Positions 43,497-52,313 of a stretch of DNA of 64,000 bases are shown one piece after another. Source of the stretch: Mucilaginibacter sp. dw_454. Its GTDB lineage: Bacteria > Bacteroidota > Bacteroidia > Sphingobacteriales > Sphingobacteriaceae. Position 1 is the stretch's first letter. Every line of letters begins with the position of its first letter. The stretch covers positions 124,001 through 188,000 of the forward strand of contig NZ_JAAVVB010000006.1 in NCBI RefSeq assembly GCF_018449775.1, in the 5' to 3' direction. The position numbers and the translations under genes were made by a program. Under the pieces are notes generated by a model. The model saw nothing but the letters and a program-made list of their open reading frames with translations, was not told where the DNA came from and ran no database searches.

Positions 43497-43916
43497 TTAT
43501 TCACCAAAATATTCTGCCGAATTATTCTCAGTTTCAAATAGTCTTACAGAATGCAAAAATACACCCTCGTAAGCCTCAATTGGTGCTTTCAGTTGTTTAA
43601 AGATCTCAATACAAAGCAATTCGGTCGATGCCATTTTGCCTTTCATAAAATCAACATCCAGGTTTATGTTTTTATGGTCAAGCTTCTCAATAACATAATC
43701 GTTAATGATAGTTTTAAGCTCTTTTAAGTCGATTAGGTAACCGGTTTGCTCTGTAATGTGCCCCTTAACGGTTACAAACAGGTTATAGTTATGGCCATGC
43801 CAGTTGGGGTTGGCACATTTGCCAAACATCTCAAAATTTTTCTCAGCGCTCCATTCATCGCGGTACATGCGGTGTGCGGCATTAAAATGTTCTTTGCGCG
43901 TTATGTGTATCATCAT
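43497..43916 (-). CDS. 6-pyruvoyl/6-carboxy tetrahydropterin synthase
   Basis: 139 residues. Zinc His15, His40 and His42 and the catalytic Cys34 lie in HFNAAHRMY and CANPNWHGHNYN. The spacing Cys-x5-His-Gly-His is that of the PTPS-II class known from tetrahydrobiopterin synthesis; QueD of queuosine synthesis normally has Cys-x3-His-Gly-His. The acid pair near the C-terminus (YEGVFLHSVRLFETEN) completes the family pattern. It is co-transcribed with folE, whose product is its substrate. Whether the end product is biopterin or queuosine is open. Confidence 0.9.
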   Translation of the reverse strand: MMIHITRKEHFNAAHRMYRDEWSAEKNFEMFGKCANPNWHGHNYNLFVTVKGHITEQTGYLIDLKELKTIINDYVIEKLDHKNINLDVDFMKGKMASTELLCIEIFKQLKAPIEAYEGVFLHSVRLFETENNSAEYFGE

Positions 43917-44082
43917 ATTTTAATGCCGCAAATATAAAAACTTTTAAGTTGGCAATTTTATTTTGCGGCATACGGTTTGCCACAGGCAAGTAACAAATAA
44001 CGTTACCCTATAGTTTGCAGGACATTAGCATCCATAAACTGCCGGTAAAAATTAGTTATATTAGCATAAAAACCAAGCTACC

Positions 44083-44748
44083 ATGCGCATATTAATTGTT
44101 GTTGCCACCCAGCCCGAAGTTGAGCCTTTAATGCAAGCTTTCGGCATGCAAAAGTCAGACGAGGCGGATAACCTTTTTGTGCCAAGGCATGCGTCGGTAG
44201 CCAATTGCTCGGTACTGGTTACCGGTGCAGGCATGGTGCCAACGGCTTTTGCCTTAGGCAAGCATTTACCACATAACGTATATAACCTGGTAATTAACCT
44301 GGGCATTGCAGGTAGCTTTGATCGTAATATAAAACTTGGCGATGTGGTAGAGATCACCAAAGATACCTTCGCCGAACTAGGCGCCGAAGATGATACTCGC
44401 TTCATTAATATAGAACAATTGGGCTTAGGCGCCAGCATTTTTAACCCAACCAGTAGTTTAGTGCATTTTACTAAAAAGATAAGCTTACAAAAAGTGTCGG
44501 CCATTACGGTTAATACGGTACATGGCAACGAGGGCACCATAGCCGAAGTAACAAGCCGGGTTAAGCCCCAACTGGAGAGCATGGAAGGTGCTGCTTTCTT
44601 CTATGCCTGCCGCGAATTGAAGGTGCCTTGCGTACAAATCAGGGCAGTGTCAAATTATGTCGAAAAACGTAACCGCGACAACTGGCAGATAGGACTTGCT
44701 GTTAAAAATCTCAATACATTTGCGCTGGACTTATTGAAAGAGCTGTAA
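44083..44748 (+). CDS. mqnB: futalosine hydrolase
   Basis: 221 residues of the nucleoside phosphorylase/hydrolase fold (MRILIVVATQPEVEPLMQAF, VLVTGAGMVPTAFALGKHL, NLVINLGIAGSFDRNI, LGDVVEITKDTFAELGAEDD, and ESMEGAAFFYACRELKVPCV with the catalytic Glu). The ELGAEDD segment is typical of MqnB. It removes hypoxanthine from futalosine in the alternative menaquinone pathway; mqnD follows downstream. Confidence 0.92.
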   Translation: MRILIVVATQPEVEPLMQAFGMQKSDEADNLFVPRHASVANCSVLVTGAGMVPTAFALGKHLPHNVYNLVINLGIAGSFDRNIKLGDVVEITKDTFAELGAEDDTRFINIEQLGLGASIFNPTSSLVHFTKKISLQKVSAITVNTVHGNEGTIAEVTSRVKPQLESMEGAAFFYACRELKVPCVQIRAVSNYVEKRNRDNWQIGLAVKNLNTFALDLLKEL

Positions 44749-44749
44749 G

Positions 44750-44876
44750 GGGTTTTACGTGGGACGTTTTACGTTGTACGTTTTCAGCAGGTTTTACGTA
44801 GGGCGTTATACGTTATACGTTTTCTTAGCATAGCTCTTACGTATAACGTCCAACGTAAAACGTACAACACACCGCC
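44750..44876. repeat. word-repeat palindrome between mqnB and mqnD
   Basis: Variants of TTTTACGT and ACGTTTTACG repeat (GGTTTTACGTGGGACGTTTT, ACGTTGTACGTTTTCAGC, GTTTTACGTAGGGCGTTATA, CGTTATACGTTTTC), then the inverted arm CTTACGTATAACGTCCAACG with TAAAACGTACAAC ends 4-10 nt before the mqnD ATG. Confidence 0.7.
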
Positions 44877-45725
44877 ATGAAATTGACTCTCGGCTTTTCG
44901 CCTTGCCCTAACGATACCTTTATTTTCGACGCATTAATCCACCATAAAATTGACACTGAGGGCCTGGACTTCGAGGTGCATTATGACGATGTGGAAACGC
45001 TTAACCAAAAAGCCTTTCGCGGCGAATTGGATATCACCAAACTAAGCTATCATGCCTTTGCCTATATAGTAGATAAATATGTATTGCTGGATGCCGGCAG
45101 CGCGCTGGGTTTCGGCGTTGGCCCGATGCTGATTTGTAAGGAAGATCCAGCAGTATTAGAAGCCAAACTAAAAACCGATGGAGCGAATGTTAAAATCGGT
45201 ATCCCCGGTAAATATACTACCGCTAACTTCTTGTTAGGATTAGCTTTCCCGGATGCAACGAACAAAATAGAACTGGTATTTTCTGATATTGAGAACGCAG
45301 TTTTAGAAGGGCGTGTAGACGCCGGATTGATCATCCACGAAAACCGCTTTACCTACCAGGAAAAGGGTCTGAAAAAGATCATCGACCTGGGCGATTATTG
45401 GGAAAAAGAAACCGGCTGCGCCATTCCACTGGGCGGCATTGTAGCTAACCGCAATTTGCCCGAAGATATTCAACATAAGATCAATCGCGTATTACGTAAA
45501 TCAGTCGAGTTTGCTTTTGCCAATCCAAAATCGGGATTAGATTTTATCCGCCAGCATGCGCAGGAAATGAGTGAGGAGGTAATGTATAAGCATATTGACT
45601 TATATGTCAACAAATACTCCATCGATCTGGGCGAGGAGGGACGCAAGGCGATACGGTTATTGTTTGATACGGCCTTGGAGAAAAAGATTATTCCGGCTAT
45701 TAATCACAATATTTTTCTGACTTAA
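44877..45725 (+). CDS. mqnD: 1,4-dihydroxy-6-naphthoate synthase
   Basis: 282 residues, the family length, starting MKLTLGFSPCPNDTFIFDAL. Further family features are VETLNQKAFRGELDITKLSY, GAGxALGFGVGPML in variant form (AGSALGFGVGPMLI), DAGLIIHENRFTY and CAIPLGGIVANRNLP. It is a periplasmic-binding-protein-like fold enzyme that makes the naphthoate ring in futalosine-dependent menaquinone synthesis. It and mqnB probably share an mRNA unless the palindrome between them intervenes. Confidence 0.95.
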   Translation: MKLTLGFSPCPNDTFIFDALIHHKIDTEGLDFEVHYDDVETLNQKAFRGELDITKLSYHAFAYIVDKYVLLDAGSALGFGVGPMLICKEDPAVLEAKLKTDGANVKIGIPGKYTTANFLLGLAFPDATNKIELVFSDIENAVLEGRVDAGLIIHENRFTYQEKGLKKIIDLGDYWEKETGCAIPLGGIVANRNLPEDIQHKINRVLRKSVEFAFANPKSGLDFIRQHAQEMSEEVMYKHIDLYVNKYSIDLGEEGRKAIRLLFDTALEKKIIPAINHNIFLT

Positions 45726-45734
45726 TAAAATTCT

Positions 45735-45915
45735 TTTTGTCATTCTGAGCATAGCGAAGAATCTTGTATGAGCGATAAGCAAAGCGTATAAGATTCTTCG
45801 CTATGCTCAAAATGACAGGGCGAAAAATAAAAAAGGTGTCATGCTGAGGCTCTCGAAGCATGCGGGTAGGCCTTTACGCTCACCCTTCGACGGAGCTCAG
45901 GGTGACACCCTAGCT
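45735..45915. repeat. two tandem REP-like hairpins after mqnD
   Basis: First hairpin: TTGTCATTCTGAGCATAGCG ... CGCTATGCTCAAAATGACAG (45738-45820), about 28 paired bases. Second: AGGTGTCATGCTGAGGCTCT ... GGAGCTCAGGGTGACACC (45834-45909). Both are at the convergent ends of mqnD and hflX, and may end transcription of both. Confidence 0.7.
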
Positions 45916-45934
45916 TTTATAAAAACCATTTAAT

Positions 45935-47119
45935 TTAATACAATAAATGATCATAAGGATACCTGTCTGTATGAATATCCTTTATATAATCATATAGCAG
46001 CGCTCTGAATTCGTCGATATTTTGTTTTTCGGTGGCCGATATAAATATAGCCGGACTGTTGTTTTTGGCCATCCAGCTGTGTTTAAAATCTTCCAGCGTA
46101 ACAGGTTCCACTTCTTCATCCGGGTTCATTTGCATCGGTTTGAAGGCGTCTATCTTGTTAAATACCGTGATCATCTGTTTATCACTTGCCCCTAAGTCCT
46201 TCAACGTATCGTTTACAGCACGGATCTGATCCTCAAAGCTTGGATGCGAGACGTCAACTACATGTACAAGCAGGTCGGCTTCACGTACTTCATCCAGTGT
46301 CGATTTAAAACACTCTACCAAATCATGCGGTAACTTGCGGATAAATCCAACTGTGTCTGACAATAAGAAAGGCACATTCTCAATCACTACCTTACGCACG
46401 GTAGTATCCAGCGTAGCAAATAACTTGTTCTCTGCAAACACGTCCGATTTCGAGATCATGTTCATGATGGTCGACTTGCCTACGTTGGTATAGCCTACCA
46501 GGGCCACGCGCACCATTTGGGTGCGATTTTTACGCTGGGTTTCATTTTGGCGGTCGATAAGTTTCAATCGTTCTTTTAGTAGCGAGATCTTATTCAAGAT
46601 CAAACGACGGTCAGTCTCAATCTGCGACTCACCCGGTCCGCGCATACCGATACCACCCTTTTGACGCTCTAAGTGGGTCCACATACGGGTTAATCGCGGC
46701 AGCAAATATTGCAATTGGGCCAGCTCCACCTGGGTTTTAGCCTGTGCGGTTTGGGCGCGGTTAGCGAAGATATCCAGGATCAGGTTGTTGCGATCCAAGA
46801 TCTTAACCTGTAGTTCGTTCTCGATATTACGCAGTTGGGAAGGAGTTAACTCGTCGTCAAAAACAACCATATCTATCTCTTCTTCTTTCACGTATACCTT
46901 AATATCCTCCAGGCGGCCGGAACCTACAAACGTAGCGCGGTCAGGTTTTGATAGTTTTTGCGTAAATACCTTTTCGGTAATAGCACCGGCAGTATCTACC
47001 AGGAATGCCAGTTCTTCTAAATATTCTTTTGCGCGTTCGTCTGTCTCGTTAGCGGTAATTACGCCAACCAGTACTGCGCGTTCCTGCTTCACAGCAGTAT
47101 CAAAAAATTTTGGTTTCAT
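45935..47119 (-). CDS. hflX: ribosome-associated GTPase HflX
   Basis: 394 residues. The N-terminal HflX domain (FVGSGRLEDIKVYVKEEEID, VVFDDELTPSQLRNIE, DRNNLILDIFANRAQTAQAK), the glycine-rich IGMRGPGESQIETDRR linker, and a G domain with G1 (VGYTNVGKSTI), G3 (DTVGFIRKLPHDLVECFKST) and G4 (NKID) are all present. HflX splits stalled ribosomes under stress. Single-gene unit on the minus strand. Confidence 0.97.
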   Translation of the reverse strand: MKPKFFDTAVKQERAVLVGVITANETDERAKEYLEELAFLVDTAGAITEKVFTQKLSKPDRATFVGSGRLEDIKVYVKEEEIDMVVFDDELTPSQLRNIENELQVKILDRNNLILDIFANRAQTAQAKTQVELAQLQYLLPRLTRMWTHLERQKGGIGMRGPGESQIETDRRLILNKISLLKERLKLIDRQNETQRKNRTQMVRVALVGYTNVGKSTIMNMISKSDVFAENKLFATLDTTVRKVVIENVPFLLSDTVGFIRKLPHDLVECFKSTLDEVREADLLVHVVDVSHPSFEDQIRAVNDTLKDLGASDKQMITVFNKIDAFKPMQMNPDEEVEPVTLEDFKHSWMAKNNSPAIFISATEKQNIDEFRALLYDYIKDIHTDRYPYDHLLY

Positions 47120-47356
47120 TAATATTGATTTATCAATCAGGGTGCCAAGTTACAAAAAGCAACAATTATGGCTATGCCTGATTTTTATAACATACCCGCC
47201 AAAAATAAGGCGGCGGTTTTAATTATCTCTTAAAGGGAATGAATGACTGTAGCCGAATGGTATTCGATCTGGAAATAAGCTATAGTCTATCTGTTAGAAT
47301 CACATGGTGTGTGGTATTGAAGTATTTGTGATGCAAAGATAAGAAAAATCTCCTAT

Positions 47357-47446
47357 TTGTCATTGCGGGCGAAGCGTGGCAATCGCGAACTATGCATGTA
47401 CATTTGCTTTTCTGCTTGCGATTGCCACGCTACGCTCGCAATGACA
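47357..47446. repeat. REP hairpin beside the acetyltransferase gene
   Basis: GTCATTGCGGGCGAAGCGTG then GCAATCGCGAAC; the inverted arm GCGATTGCCACGCTACGCTC then GCAATGACAC. Rest of the 47120-47466 gap shows no gene. Confidence 0.75.
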
Positions 47447-47466
47447 CGGTTCAAGCTTAAACCCCA

Positions 47467-47970
47467 TCACAACAACAATTCAAAAAACAACAGATCAAGC
47501 CAATTGCCAAATTTAAAACCGACTTCTTTAAAATGCGCCACCTGTGTAAAACCGAATTTAAGATGCAGCTTAACACTTACCTCATTATTACTATCTACAC
47601 CCGCTATCAGCGCATGGAGGCCGGCGGTTTTTGCCAGGGCTATTAATTGGGTAAGTAGTATTTTACTGATGCCTTTGCCCCGGTGATCTTGATGTACATA
47701 AACCGAATGCTCGGCAGTGAAGCGGTAGCATGGCCATATTCTGAAATGCCCGTAACTACCAAAGCCAACTATTGTATCCTGTTGTATTGCCACTATTACC
47801 GGGAAATTTGCAGCTATACGCTCGTTAAACCAGTTTAGCCGCATCTCTAAGGTATGTGGCTTCTCGCTGTAAACGGCGGTAGTGTTTAATATAACCTCAT
47901 TATAAATCTCGAGAATAGCCGGGATATCCGCCGTTGTAGCATTGCGGATTATTATTTCTGGTGGCTCCAT
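47467..47970 (-). CDS. GNAT N-acetyltransferase, phosphinothricin-type family
   Basis: 167 residues. The N-terminal IRNATTADIPAILEIYNEVI, the acetyl-CoA loop VYVHQDHRGKGISKILLTQL (motif A, with Q/R-x-x-G-K/A-G), and the C-terminal FGFTQVAHFKEVGFKFGNWL with D-x-x-F are those of the Pat/Bar-like GNAT group, which acetylate phosphinothricin, methionine sulfoximine or related amino groups. The exact substrate is unknown. Single gene. Confidence 0.88.
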   Translation of the reverse strand: MEPPEIIIRNATTADIPAILEIYNEVILNTTAVYSEKPHTLEMRLNWFNERIAANFPVIVAIQQDTIVGFGSYGHFRIWPCYRFTAEHSVYVHQDHRGKGISKILLTQLIALAKTAGLHALIAGVDSNNEVSVKLHLKFGFTQVAHFKEVGFKFGNWLDLLFFELLL

Positions 47971-48004
47971 CTAATAAAATTACCCAAAATCTCCATAAAA
48001 CAAA

Positions 48005-48032
48005 AAAGCGACAGGTTGAAACCCATCGCTTT
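48005..48032 (-). terminator. terminator of the pdh operon
   Basis: Stem AAAGCGACAGGT / ACCCATCGCTTT with two mismatches and a TGAA loop; minus-strand T-run TTTTTTG follows. Confidence 0.65.
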
Positions 48033-48070
48033 AAATTTTAAATCCGAAATCGAAAATCCGATATCCGAAA
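48033..48070. repeat. short word palindrome at the end of the pdh operon
   Basis: AAATCCGAAATCGAAAATCC then GATATCCGAAATT, variants of the words AATCCGAAAT. The same words sit upstream of thrC at 24529-24560. Confidence 0.6.
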
Positions 48071-49726
48071 TTATATTAAAAGCCTTACCGGCTCTTCTAA
48101 TAATTGCTTCAATGTTTGCAGGTAGGCAGCGGCAGCAGCGCCATCTACCACACGGTGGTCGGCACTTAAAGTTACTTTCATCACATTACCCGGCACAACT
48201 GCGCCATTTTTAACAACCGGTACAGCCTGGATACCGCTAACCGCAAGGATACAAGCGTTTGGCGTGTTAATAATAGCGGTAAACTCATCCACACCAAACA
48301 TACCTAAGTTTGATATGGTAAAGGTTGAGCCTTCCATTTCGGCAGGTTGTAATTTTTTGGCTTTTGATTTTCCGGCCAATTCTTTTACTTCTACAGAGAT
48401 ATGGCTTAATGATTTACCATCGGCAAATTTAACAACCGGTACCAGCAAACCTTCGTCAACCGCAACCGCAACGCCAATATGTACATGCTCGTTGGTGCGG
48501 ATCTTCTCGCCCAGGAATGACGAGTTAATGGCAGGATGTTGTCTTAAAGCGATAGCACAGGCTTTAACCACAAAATCATTAAATGATATTTTAACCGGCG
48601 CAATTTCATTGATCTTGTTACGGGCAGCAATAGCCTGGTCCATATCGATAGACATCGTCACATAGAAATGCGGCGCGGTAAACAAACTGTCAGACAGACG
48701 GCGTGATATTGCTTTACGCATTTGTGTAACCGGGCGTTCTGTAAACTTCTCTTCGCCGGTAAAGGTTGGCAACACAATTGGCGCGGCAGCGGCTTTTGCC
48801 GGGGCAGCGCTTGGTGCAGAAGCGCTTTCAGCAGGCGCACTTGCAGCCGGAGCAGCGGCACCAGGTTTAAAGTCTTCGATGTCTTTTTTAACAATACGGC
48901 CACCTTCGGCAGTACCTTTAACAGCATTGATGTCGATACCTTTATCTTTAGCTATTTTACGAGCCAGCGGTGATGCCTTTACGCGGCCATCGCTATGCGA
49001 TATTTCTTTTTCTTCTTCGGTAGGAGCCGCAGATGCAGCAGCCGGAGTGCTTTCAGCAGCAGCCGGAGCGGCAGATGGCGCAGCAGCACCGGTATCTTGC
49101 AACAACGGTGTAATATCTGTACCTTCTTTACCAACAATAGCAATGATGCCGTTAACCGGTGCAGCTTCGCCTTCTTTAGGGCCAATATATAATAAGGTGC
49201 CGGCTTCGTAACCTACAACTTCCATGGTAGCTTTGTCGGTTTCAACATCAGCTAATGAGTCGTCAGATTTTACTTTATCGCCAACTTTAAAGTTCCATTT
49301 ATTAATAACACCTTCAGTCATGGTGTCGCTCAAGGCAGGCATGCGGATAACCGTAGCCGGGATGCTTGAAAGATCAACTTTAGGGGCTGCAGGTGCTTCA
49401 GCGGCTGGAACAACGGCAGCTTTTTCTTCGGTTACAGGTGCAGCAGCCGGGGCAGATGCGCCCTCTAAGGCCGTTTTGTAGTCTTCGCCTTCTTTACCTA
49501 ATACGGCAATTACCGCGTCAACAGGTGCGGCTTTGCCTTCTTCCATGCCGATGTATAGTAAAACACCATCCTGGTAAGATTCAAAATCCATGGTGGCTTT
49601 ATCGGTTTCGATCTCGGCCAAAACATCGCCCGATTTTACCTTGTCACCAACTTTTTTATGCCATTTAGCAATAACACCTTCGGTCATGGTGTCACTCATC
49701 TTAGGCATTTTAACTACTTCGGCCAT
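48071..49726 (-). CDS. pyruvate dehydrogenase E2, dihydrolipoamide acetyltransferase
   Basis: 551 residues. Two lipoyl domains with lipoyl Lys43 (ETDKATMDFES) and Lys165 (ETDKATMEV), Ala/Pro/Glu-rich linkers, a peripheral subunit-binding domain (ASPLARKIAKDKGIDINAVK) and the catalytic domain with the DHRVVDG motif. It is the core of the complex that makes acetyl-CoA from pyruvate. It follows the E1-alpha gene by 45 nt on the same strand. E1-beta and E3 are not in the window. Confidence 0.97.
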   Translation of the reverse strand: MAEVVKMPKMSDTMTEGVIAKWHKKVGDKVKSGDVLAEIETDKATMDFESYQDGVLLYIGMEEGKAAPVDAVIAVLGKEGEDYKTALEGASAPAAAPVTEEKAAVVPAAEAPAAPKVDLSSIPATVIRMPALSDTMTEGVINKWNFKVGDKVKSDDSLADVETDKATMEVVGYEAGTLLYIGPKEGEAAPVNGIIAIVGKEGTDITPLLQDTGAAAPSAAPAAAESTPAAASAAPTEEEKEISHSDGRVKASPLARKIAKDKGIDINAVKGTAEGGRIVKKDIEDFKPGAAAPAASAPAESASAPSAAPAKAAAAPIVLPTFTGEEKFTERPVTQMRKAISRRLSDSLFTAPHFYVTMSIDMDQAIAARNKINEIAPVKISFNDFVVKACAIALRQHPAINSSFLGEKIRTNEHVHIGVAVAVDEGLLVPVVKFADGKSLSHISVEVKELAGKSKAKKLQPAEMEGSTFTISNLGMFGVDEFTAIINTPNACILAVSGIQAVPVVKNGAVVPGNVMKVTLSADHRVVDGAAAAAYLQTLKQLLEEPVRLLI

Positions 49727-49771
49727 ATTTATAGGATGAATAGGATATTTTAAATTTTAATAATTAAAAGA

Positions 49772-50767
49772 CTAGTCCCTGATGTAAGGATAATCTTTTT
49801 GTGCGTAAACATCAGTATATAATTCTGATGCTTCCGGCCATGGCGACTCTTCAGCAAATTGTACTGCTGCGTCAACCTCAGCTTTAATTTTGGCTTCAAT
49901 CTCCTCGAACCATTGTTCGTCGGCGTATTTGTTTTTTTCGATCGCCACTTTTACCGCTTCTATAGGGTCTTTTGCTTTATAGCTCTCCAACTCTTCTTTG
50001 GTGCGATATTTTTGAGGATCGGACATCGAGTGACCTTTATAACGGTAGGTACGCATTTCCAGGAAGGTTGGCCCTTCGCCGTTACGTGCGCGTTGTACCG
50101 CCTCGTCCATCGCATTATGAACCGCAACAGGGTCCATGCCATCAACAGGCGACGATGGGATACCATAAGGCAAGCCTAATTTGTAAATGTCGGTCTGTAT
50201 AGTAGTACGCTCAACCGAGGTACCCATGGCGTAACCGTTGTTTTCGCAGATAAATATTACCGGCAGTTTCCACAAGGCAGCCATATTAAAGGTTTCGTTT
50301 AAGGCACCCTGGCGTACGGCACCGTCGCCCATGTAGGTAACGTTAACAAAGTCGGTAGCTTTAAATTTTTCAGCGAAAGCTACACCTGCACCCAGCGGAA
50401 TTTGCCCGCCTACAATGCCGTGGCCACCGTAAAAGTGGTGCTCTTTACTAAACATGTGCATAGAGCCGCCTTTGCCTTTTGAGCATCCGGTAGCTTTACC
50501 ATAAAGCTCGGCCATGATGGAGCTTGACGTTACGCCTTGGGCTATAGCATGAGCATGGTCGCGATAGGCGGTGATCATGCTGTCTCCCTTTTTCAGTACC
50601 GACATCGCGCCGGCTAAAACTGCCTCCTGGCCTATGTACAAGTGGCAAAAGCCTCTTATTTTTTGCTGGCCGTATAACTGTCCTGCTTTTTCCTCGAACT
50701 TACGCATCAAAAGCATAGACTCATACCACTTTAAGTAGGTGTCTTTGTTTATTTCGATTGAACTCAT
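49772..50767 (-). CDS. pdhA: pyruvate dehydrogenase E1 alpha subunit
   Basis: 331 residues. The thiamine diphosphate motif GDG...NN is present (YMGDGAVRQGALNETF, then VIFICENNGYAMGT), with the phosphorylation-loop-like RYKGHSMSDPQKYRTKEEL. It decarboxylates pyruvate with E1 beta, which is not adjacent and must be elsewhere, as is usual in Bacteroidota. E2 follows in the same operon. A promoter is visible 35-66 nt upstream. Confidence 0.95.
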   Translation of the reverse strand: MSSIEINKDTYLKWYESMLLMRKFEEKAGQLYGQQKIRGFCHLYIGQEAVLAGAMSVLKKGDSMITAYRDHAHAIAQGVTSSSIMAELYGKATGCSKGKGGSMHMFSKEHHFYGGHGIVGGQIPLGAGVAFAEKFKATDFVNVTYMGDGAVRQGALNETFNMAALWKLPVIFICENNGYAMGTSVERTTIQTDIYKLGLPYGIPSSPVDGMDPVAVHNAMDEAVQRARNGEGPTFLEMRTYRYKGHSMSDPQKYRTKEELESYKAKDPIEAVKVAIEKNKYADEQWFEEIEAKIKAEVDAAVQFAEESPWPEASELYTDVYAQKDYPYIRD

Positions 50768-50801
50768 TTGTTAAACAATCTATATTTAGCTGTAGAATGC
50801 G

Positions 50802-50833
50802 CAAATCTAATTATATCTTCCAAATTATCGAAA
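50802..50833 (-). promoter_or_regulatory. probable promoter of the pdhA-E2 operon
   Basis: On the minus strand TTTCG (50833-50829), 19 bp, then TAGATTTG (50809-50802), a perfect TAnnTTTG box. Transcription would begin about 50795, 28 nt before the ATG. Confidence 0.55.
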
Positions 50834-51058
50834 CCCCAACGTATTTGTTGCGAAGTTTTATGCAGAAAGATGTACTTATAAAGGCGCAACGCACATTGGT
50901 GTGCTTGTTAATACAGACAAAGAGCCGGAGGGTTTGAATAATATTATAAAATGATGACATTGGCAGTACATTGATATTAACACTGATAGGCGCTTGTTAT
51001 GCCGGATGTTGTTGACAAAGGTGGAAAAATAAAAAATGTTAATAAAATGCCGGTTTTG

Positions 51059-51089
51059 TTTGGTCTTTTAGAAAAAATGGATAGTTTTG
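51059..51089 (+). promoter_or_regulatory. Bacteroidota-type promoter of the NlpC/P60 gene
   Basis: TTTG (51059-51062), 19 bp, TAGTTTTG (51082-51089): a perfect match to the Bacteroidota consensus. The start would be near 51096, leaving a leader of about 65 nt. Confidence 0.75.
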
Positions 51090-51161
51090 TATTCAACCGA
51101 ATCGAAAGTGTGTAACATAAAGGACAATTTGTCCGTAAAAGAGAACGAAAACTAGCGATTA

Positions 51162-51758
51162 ATGAAGAAAACAGTACTGGCCATTGCCCTATTATTCAGC
51201 GTTTTAGCGGCTCAGGCACAAACAAAAAGTGTTCCAACCCCAACACCTGACAAGTCTGACGACCAGGAAAGTTTAGCAAAAGATTATCTCTCTCAAATTA
51301 TGCATGTTGCGGTTTCTGCAACATCAAACATGAAACTTTTTAATTTTGTGTACGATTGGATAGGCACCCCTTACCATTTTGGTGGCGGTACTAAAAGAGG
51401 TATTGATTGTTCAGGTTTTACCAAAACTTTGTACAGCCAGGTATTTAATGTTGATATCAAACGCAACTCGCGCGATATCTTTAGCATGGTTAGTCCGGTT
51501 AAAAAAGACGAATTAAAAGAAGGCGATCTGGTTTTCTTCAAAATACACAGCCGCAGCATTTCGCACGTTGGCATTTATTTAGGTAATAATCGTTTTGCTC
51601 ATGCTTCATCAAAAGGTGTTGCAGTAAGCAGTTTAGATGACGACTATTACAGCCGCTACTTTTATAAAGGTGGCCGGGTGTTGTCGGCCTTCAGAAAAGA
51701 ATTGTTGGGTACCAGCAGCGAAGCCGAAACCATTGGCGAAGAGAATCCTGGCGAATAA
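51162..51758 (+). CDS. secreted NlpC/P60 cysteine peptidase
   Basis: 198 residues: signal peptide (MKKTVLAIALLFSVLAAQAQ), then a C40 domain with catalytic Cys83 (GIDCSGFTKTLY) and His135 (ISHVGIYLGNNRFAHAS), with a further His147. It should cut peptidoglycan stem peptides between D-glutamate and the diamino acid. It is a single gene with a clear promoter and terminator, divergent from the pdh operon. Confidence 0.94.
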   Translation: MKKTVLAIALLFSVLAAQAQTKSVPTPTPDKSDDQESLAKDYLSQIMHVAVSATSNMKLFNFVYDWIGTPYHFGGGTKRGIDCSGFTKTLYSQVFNVDIKRNSRDIFSMVSPVKKDELKEGDLVFFKIHSRSISHVGIYLGNNRFAHASSKGVAVSSLDDDYYSRYFYKGGRVLSAFRKELLGTSSEAETIGEENPGE

Positions 51759-51785
51759 TTAAAACATTAACTGAAACAGATATTT

Positions 51786-51811
51786 ATCCTTTCGTCGTTT
51801 GGCGAGAGGAT
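51786..51811 (+). terminator. terminator of the NlpC/P60 gene
   Basis: Stem ATCCTTTCGTC / GGCGAGAGGAT (11 bp with G-T pairs), loop GTTT, followed by TTTTTTTT. Confidence 0.85.
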
Positions 51812-51890
51812 TTTTTTTGCCTATAAAATCTTAGAGGGTGTAAATTGCAGATATCAAAAACGAGGAAAAATACGACAGATAATAGTCGAA

Positions 51891-52100
51891 TCAATAATCG
51901 TCAGGATGCTTTTTATAGAGTTGGCCTATGCCAATAAAAGTAAGAACGATAGATAATAACAAAATACCTGCGGCTGCCTTTTTATCCATTCCGTCAATAA
52001 ACTGGCACATACCTGCATAAACTAAGCCAGCCACACCTATCAATGTTAATATTGTTCCGATAAGTTTTGATTTGGCGCTGGTTCTGGATTTCGATTCCAT
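51891..52100 (-). CDS. two-helix membrane protein, small paralogue 1
   Basis: 69 residues with two hydrophobic helices (about 12-30 and 43-60) around a charged loop (FIDGMDKKAAAG). The first helix LIGTILTLIGVAGLVYAGMC shares the motif G-T-I-L-T-x2-G-x2-G with the two small genes downstream at 52.4 and 52.8 kb, so they are paralogues. The function of the family is unknown. Confidence 0.65.
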   Translation of the reverse strand: MESKSRTSAKSKLIGTILTLIGVAGLVYAGMCQFIDGMDKKAAAGILLLSIVLTFIGIGQLYKKHPDDY

Positions 52101-52313
52101 AATTATAAGCTACGTTTTTTCGATAAAGTAAATCGGCAGAAAATTTCGATAAAAATCGTAATCAGATAATATAATATCAATACCGTTTGTTGCCTATTTT
52201 TCCACCAATATGCGGTGTGTATACAAACAGCAACCTACTATAAGTTTAAAAGTTTTAAAACGGTTATTAATACAGCAAGTGCTGCATTATATCTCAAAGT
52301 GTTAACTCATCTT

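Larger units (their letters stand above)
50768..51161. other. gene-free gap between divergent pdhA and NlpC/P60 genes
   Basis: 394 bp between two divergent genes holding two promoters (50802-50833 and 51059-51089) and no reading frame that looks real. No strong repeat was seen. Confidence 0.6.

Noticed and set aside
45062..45334. 90-codon antisense frame inside mqnD
   Set aside because: It overlaps strongly conserved mqnD sequence on the opposite strand and has no family similarity.
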